Shown: piece after piece, positions 59,972 through 64,000 of the stretch | Layout of the letters: each line of letters opens with the position of its first letter | Numbering within the stretch: the stretch's first letter is position 1 | Origin: Pseudarthrobacter oxydans | Lineage (GTDB): Bacteria > Actinomycetota > Actinomycetes > Actinomycetales > Micrococcaceae | Direction of reading: 5' to 3' | Assembly: GCF_030812335.1 (NCBI RefSeq) | Contig: NZ_JAUSSN010000010.1 | Location: 1-64,000, forward strand | DNA: 64,000 nucleotides | Made by a program: the position numbers and the translations under genes | The notes under the pieces: model-generated | Seen by the model: only the letters and a program-made list of their open reading frames with translations | What the model was told of the DNA's origin: nothing | Database searches by the model: none

Positions 59972-61059
59972 AGGTAGCTCTTTACGCTCGCGCGGAGGGC
60001 TTCAGTGTGCTCGTAGATCTCTTCCAGCGAGTTAATAGGCACCCGCGTCTCTTCTTTGCTGTCGTCGAAGATGCCGATGTATTTCTGTGTGCGGTTGAAG
60101 TGCAAGCGCGCGATTGGCTTGCGGTTATTGTCGTCCAGCAGCACCGCGAAGTAAGACTTGGCGTCCCTCTGAACCACGCGAGCCGGCTTGACCTCGCTGC
60201 AGACGATAGCGCGGACGATCTGGTACCCCTCGATTTCCTCCAACGTAGTTTCCAGGCCGTCGGCCTCGGCCAGGTCCGCTTCGGCCACCGGGGCGCTGGT
60301 AACGCTGGCCGCCAATGTCGCGTCGTCGTTTGGCGGGAAGGCCGGGGCGCCGAGGGCTTTCTTTAGTCGCTCGTTCACCTGGTCGTTCAGGAACTGCCTG
60401 GACGCTTTGGTCACCAACGCGGTGAACTGCTCCCGCACCTTCTGGGTGTAGGGACCCGGATACACCCGGCCGGTAAGGAACTTGATCCACTCGTCCTCCG
60501 GCTCCTTGAATTGTGCTGCCAGGCTCCTCTTGAGTTCACCGATGTATTTGAGTTCGCCGGCCGCGCTGATGATCGAGTCGAGATCGAAGACGTCCTTGGA
60601 CAGCTTTTTCAGCTCCGGAATGAGGGATTCGTCGATATCGTCCAAATCGAGCACGAGGAACGGCTTGGCGTCCATACGGTTCGGTGCATCGAGGTCAGTG
60701 AAGAATTGGTAGACCTCGCCGTTGGTGAGGATTGCGATCCTGGCGTTGGTAACGGCAAAGTACCGGAAGAGCTGAGATGCGTGCTCGATCTTCACTGGCT
60801 CCGTGGATTTCTTGCACTCGATCAGGATCTGGACCTCGCCGTCCTTGACGATCGCATAATCGATCTTCTCGCCCTTCTTGAGCCCCACGTCCGCGATGAA
60901 CTCCGGAACGACTTCCATGGGATTGAAGACGTCATAGCCAAGAATGGTGGAAATGAAGGGCATGACAAAGGCATTCTTTGTTGCTTCTTCTGTTTGGATC
61001 ACACCTCGCTGTTGACGCACCTTTGCTGCCAACGCGGAAAGTTTCTCTGCAAACTCCAT
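59968..61059 (-). CDS. type I restriction HsdR N-terminal-domain protein (PD-(D/E)xK)
   Basis: Protein of 363 aa from the ATG at 61059, which has AGGGGG before it. The start EEATKNAFVMPFISTILGYD and the nuclease core D67 (GEKIDYAIVKDGE) with E81-C-K83 (ILIECKKS) are those of HsdR_N / PD-(D/E)xK endonuclease domains. Helicase motifs are absent, so this is not a full HsdR. Its C-terminal third (about 280-363), with FAVLLDDNNRKPIARLHFN and KYIGIFDD, resembles the small domain found in solitary restriction-like proteins. It forms a coupled pair with the HhH-GPD-like gene. Composition is somewhat less GC-rich than the neighbours. Confidence 0.75.
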   Translation of the reverse strand: MEFAEKLSALAAKVRQQRGVIQTEEATKNAFVMPFISTILGYDVFNPMEVVPEFIADVGLKKGEKIDYAIVKDGEVQILIECKKSTEPVKIEHASQLFRYFAVTNARIAILTNGEVYQFFTDLDAPNRMDAKPFLVLDLDDIDESLIPELKKLSKDVFDLDSIISAAGELKYIGELKRSLAAQFKEPEDEWIKFLTGRVYPGPYTQKVREQFTALVTKASRQFLNDQVNERLKKALGAPAFPPNDDATLAASVTSAPVAEADLAEADGLETTLEEIEGYQIVRAIVCSEVKPARVVQRDAKSYFAVLLDDNNRKPIARLHFNRTQKYIGIFDDSKEETRVPINSLEEIYEHTEALRASVKSYL

Positions 61060-61388
61060 TTGTCCCCCTGAAAATTGATGGTGCTGCCAAATGTAGCGCA
61101 GCCCTGTGACGCTTTGACGAAAGTAGCTGTCGAAAGGCGGGATCCCAGTTCGCGGCCGAACGCCTCGGCCCGCTGATGCAGACCACCGTCCCCGACGGCG
61201 GCTGGTCCGCACTGTAGGGGAGCGGCACCCCCGCCGGCGGCCAATGGGACAGCCCCGCCGTTGACCGCCGCCATCGGCGGGCCGCGGAGCCCCCGAAACT
61301 ATTACGGCTTAGCCTGAAGAAACGGGCCCAGAACGATCCGCCTGTGCATTCCGCCCCTCCAGGAAAACCACACAAGGAAGAACTGACG
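61060..61388. other. region upstream of the nuclease-like pair with flanking repeat B
   Basis: Gap of 329 bp between divergent genes. Positions 61190-61229 are repeat B, reading VPDGGWSAL and TAG (61215-61217), and match repeat A at 59202. The frame upstream of it (ERLGPLMQTT) looks like a short remnant of the same truncated gene. The rest should hold promoters of both flanking genes; nothing else seen. Confidence 0.6.
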
Positions 61389-62234
61389 ATGTCCAACATT
61401 CGTGAAACCCCCATCCCCACCGTGACACTCAACAACGGAGTGCAGATCCCTCAACTCGGCTTCGGCGTTTTCCAGGTCCCGGCCGAGGAGACTCAGCGCA
61501 TCGTGGAGGATGCCCTGGAAGCCGGTTATCGGCACATCGACACCGCCGCCGCCTACCGGAATGAGTCCGGCGTCGGCGCCGCCATCGCCGCGTCCGGAAT
61601 TCCGCGCGAGGAAATCTTCGTCACCACCAAACTTCGCAACGGCGAACAGGGCGCAGCGCTCGAGGCGTTCCGGAGCAGCCGCAAGGCCCTCGGCGTCGAC
61701 TACGTGGATCTGTACCTGATCCACTGGCCCGTGCCGTCCCAGGGACTGTACACCGCGGCGTGGAAGGTCATGGAAAAGCTTTATGCCGGGGACGAGGTCC
61801 GCGCCATCGGAGTCTCAAACTTCCTCTCCGAGCATCTGGATACGCTTCTCCAGGCCTCGGATATCGTCCCGGCGGTCAACCAAATCGAAATCCATCCCAC
61901 CTTCCAGCAGCGAGACCTGGCGGCCAGGAGCCGGTCGCTGGGCATTGCCGTCGAGGCGTACAGTCCCTTGGGACAGGGCGCCGACCTCGGTGCAGCGGCA
62001 GTGCAATCCCTGGCAGCCCGGCACGGTGGAACGCCCGCCCAGGTTGTGCTCGCCTGGCACCTCGCCCAAGGAACGATCGTCATCCCGAAGTCTGCCGATG
62101 GGGCGCGCATGCGGGAAAACCTGGGGGCCGCGGCGCTCTCGCTCACCCCGGCCGAAGTAGGGGAGATAACGGCGCTGGAGGCAGGCGCCCGAGCCGGCGC
62201 CGATCCTGCCGTTGCCGCGCACAGCCAGCTGTAG
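61389..62234 (+). CDS. aldo-keto reductase (2,5-diketo-D-gluconate reductase type)
   Basis: Protein of 281 aa. The start NNGVQIPQLGFGVFQV, Asp/Tyr in YRHIDTAAAYRNESGVG (about 45-60), Lys in FVTTKLRNGEQG (about 79) and His in YLIHWPVP (about 110) form the AKR catalytic set. IVIPKSADGARMRENLG near residue 235 is the cofactor-binding end. This branch reduces a broad range of carbonyls with NADPH. AAGGAAG precedes the ATG. Single gene. Confidence 0.9.
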   Translation: MSNIRETPIPTVTLNNGVQIPQLGFGVFQVPAEETQRIVEDALEAGYRHIDTAAAYRNESGVGAAIAASGIPREEIFVTTKLRNGEQGAALEAFRSSRKALGVDYVDLYLIHWPVPSQGLYTAAWKVMEKLYAGDEVRAIGVSNFLSEHLDTLLQASDIVPAVNQIEIHPTFQQRDLAARSRSLGIAVEAYSPLGQGADLGAAAVQSLAARHGGTPAQVVLAWHLAQGTIVIPKSADGARMRENLGAAALSLTPAEVGEITALEAGARAGADPAVAAHSQL

Positions 62235-62239
62235 CCCGT

Positions 62240-63868
62240 TCACCGGGTTCTGGCTTGGACAGGATCCGGCGCCCATTGGGTGTCAGCCGAAGTCACGGTG
62301 TGGGAGGAGCCCGACGACGGATGTGCTGCCACGGCCGCGGCGTGCTCGGCGAGGACGCCGGTCTGGTGCCTGAGCTTGAGGCGGTACATCAGGACACCTG
62401 TGACGACGACGGCGCCGACGAAGAGAACTCCGCCCCACTGCAGGTACCACTCGAACGGCGGCACCGAGTTGTAGATCTCCGGCCGCGGCCAGACCAGGTT
62501 CAGGGTCATGGCGCCTCCCCAGAGGACGGCGAGGACGTTCACCGGCAGTCCCCACTTGCCCAGGCTGAAACCGGGCTCGGTGTCGTCGTCGGGCAGCGGC
62601 CACTCCCTGACCAGGCGCTTCCGCAGCATGGGAACCGTGACCAGCAGGTAGGACAGGTAGATCAGGACAATGCTGATGCTGGAGAGGATCGTGAAGATGG
62701 CAGGCTGGGCAACGTTCACGATCAACGGAATGACCGCGATGATGCCGACGACTATGGCCGCCACCGTGGGGGTCTTCCGGCCCGGATGGACCTTGCTGAG
62801 CTGGCGGCTGAAGGGCAGATTGTTGTCGCGGGCCATGGCAAACATCATCCGGATGGCAGCGGCGTGCACGGCCAAGGTGCAGACGATCACGGCCACCACG
62901 ATGCACACCAGGAACGCCTTGCCGAACGGGCCGCCCAGCACGGAGAGCACAATGTAATGCAGGCCGCCGTCAGCAGCGCCGAGCTTCGGGTCGCCCAGGT
63001 CAGGGGCGGCGAGGAGTCCGCCGAGCAGGATCAGCCCGCCGAGGACGAAGGATGCGGTGATGGCCCGCAGGATGGCCTTGGGTGCAGTACGCTTCGGATC
63101 CATTGTTTCCTCACCGAGGGAGCTGGCGGTATCGAAGCCGTACATGACGTAGCCGGACGCCATGGCACCGATAAGGAACACTCCGAAGAAGCCGAGGTCG
63201 TGCCCCTCCCCGTAGCCGGCGGTGTCGAAGAAAACCTCGGGACCCCGCACTACGTGCCAGGCGAGGGCCAGGATGAGCAGCACCGCCGCAAGCAGCTCCA
63301 CGAACACGCCGATGCTGTTGATCTTGGTCATGAGCTTCACGCCGAAGGCGTTGATGAGGGTGGAGATGCCGATCATGATGCTGGCCAGGAGAACGCCGTT
63401 GACCGCGAAATCGTATGGGCCTGTCCCGTCACCGACCAGCTGGAACCCGGACCAGATCTGCGGCAACGTAAGTTGCAGGGCCAGGGCCACAGCCCCCAGC
63501 GCCATGATCGAGGAAATCAGCAACAGCCATCCTGCAAGCCAGGCAAACGTGCCGGAGGAAAGCCTTTTGGCCCAGTTATACACCGATCCGGCCACCGGAT
63601 AACGGCCGGCCAGTTCGGCGAAGCACAGCGCCACCATCAACTGCCCGGCGAAAACGAGCGGCCACGACCACGCGTAGGCAGGTCCTGCCATCGCGAAACC
63701 AAAGTAGAACAGCTGAAAAACACCGGTCAGGATGGAAATGTAGCTGACGCCTGCGGCGAAACTGGCGAACTTGCCGATGCTCCGGTCCAGAGTCTGGGCA
63801 TAGCCGAACTCGTCCATTCCGCTGGTGTCTGTGCTCTTGCCGGGTCCTGCCTTGCTGGGTTTTAGCAT
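62240..63868 (-). CDS. APC family amino-acid permease
   Basis: Protein of 542 aa with about 12 membrane helices. YISILTGVFQLFYFGFAMAG and AELAGRYPVAGSVYNWAKRL (about 75-95) are the conserved APC start, and SGYVMYGFDTASSLGEETMDP (about 250) the next landmark. It resembles amino-acid/polyamine/GABA-type permeases of the BAT1-like group. Substrate undecided. The ATG at 63868 is chosen because AGGAG lies before it; the frame continues to 63916. The remaining 132 bp to the window end hold its promoter region. Confidence 0.88.
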   Translation of the reverse strand: MLKPSKAGPGKSTDTSGMDEFGYAQTLDRSIGKFASFAAGVSYISILTGVFQLFYFGFAMAGPAYAWSWPLVFAGQLMVALCFAELAGRYPVAGSVYNWAKRLSSGTFAWLAGWLLLISSIMALGAVALALQLTLPQIWSGFQLVGDGTGPYDFAVNGVLLASIMIGISTLINAFGVKLMTKINSIGVFVELLAAVLLILALAWHVVRGPEVFFDTAGYGEGHDLGFFGVFLIGAMASGYVMYGFDTASSLGEETMDPKRTAPKAILRAITASFVLGGLILLGGLLAAPDLGDPKLGAADGGLHYIVLSVLGGPFGKAFLVCIVVAVIVCTLAVHAAAIRMMFAMARDNNLPFSRQLSKVHPGRKTPTVAAIVVGIIAVIPLIVNVAQPAIFTILSSISIVLIYLSYLLVTVPMLRKRLVREWPLPDDDTEPGFSLGKWGLPVNVLAVLWGGAMTLNLVWPRPEIYNSVPPFEWYLQWGGVLFVGAVVVTGVLMYRLKLRHQTGVLAEHAAAVAAHPSSGSSHTVTSADTQWAPDPVQARTR

Positions 63869-64000
63869 GTGAGCTCCTATGTATAAAAGCACGATGGTGA
63901 TGCCCGCGACCGCCATTGGACGCAGGTGAAATCAACGGCCGGGCGCCAAACTGTGGGCACCTGGCCGATTTCTCCCATTGGTGGGCGCGTTGATGGGCGC

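Overview
The window is a GC-rich, gene-dense piece of chromosome. Codons end almost always in G or C, and GTG/TTG starts and 1-11 bp gene overlaps are common. The protein families (the SCO1664 / DUF3090 / MSMEG_4193 triad, homodimeric AceE, a DUF6986 aldolase-like protein, a UBP zinc finger fused to an antiporter) point to an actinobacterium. I infer Micrococcaceae, Arthrobacter/Pseudarthrobacter-like, from the overall look and not from a search.

Region 1 (about 1-25.7 kb) is a purine-salvage and purine-catabolism locus. On the minus strand, malic enzyme, malate synthase A, a DUF6986 protein and (S)-ureidoglycine aminohydrolase form one operon, divergent from an IclR-type regulator. Next come a nucleobase permease and urate oxidase, 8-oxoguanine deaminase, guanine deaminase with an AzgA-like permease, an XdhC / FAD-subunit / fused FeS-Mo xanthine dehydrogenase operon with an aldo-keto reductase, a MobA-like nucleotidyltransferase that may serve the Mo cofactor, and finally 5-hydroxyisourate hydrolase with OHCU decarboxylase. 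Together they cover guanine/xanthine to urate to allantoin, and later ureidoglycine to glyoxylate to malate to pyruvate. Allantoinase and allantoate amidohydrolase are not in the window. Fifteen-base dyads of the type TTyC-N7-GrAA lie upstream of several of these genes and look like the regulon of the IclR protein. DUF488, a UDG-like protein and AceE (pyruvate dehydrogenase E1) are embedded in the locus.

Region 2 (25.7-37.5 kb) is mixed housekeeping and accessory DNA: small proteins, a PadR regulator with its membrane partner, hydrolases, a class A beta-lactamase-like protein, a 2-hydroxyacid dehydrogenase, a DUF4232-like membrane protein and a heterodimeric ABC exporter. It also holds copies of an intergenic palindromic repeat and a Cys-rich small gene under a CsoR-like operator.

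Region 3 (37.5-42.4 kb) is visibly more AT-rich and is a probable defence island: a Septu-like ATPase + HNH nuclease pair flanked by a 21-bp exact direct repeat, then an overlapping DUF5343 + SEFIR gene pair and about 1 kb without a convincing gene. The DUF5343 + SEFIR pair is my best candidate for an undescribed system.

Region 4 (42.4-59.1 kb) returns to core-like DNA: metH, an RraA pseudogene scrap, an RsbQ-like hydrolase, a single-chain ECF transporter (T-A-A-S) with a DUF4430-like lipoprotein, the MSMEG_4193 / DUF3090 / SCO1664 triad, an (ADGG)n repeat protein before a JmjC oxygenase, a sucraseferredoxin-like protein, a GNAT and an antiporter with a UBP zinc finger.

Region 5 (59.1-64 kb) holds a second defence-like cassette, an HsdR_N/PD-(D/E)xK protein overlapping an HhH-GPD-like protein, flanked by 40-bp imperfect repeats. 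It is followed by an aldo-keto reductase and an APC amino-acid permease.
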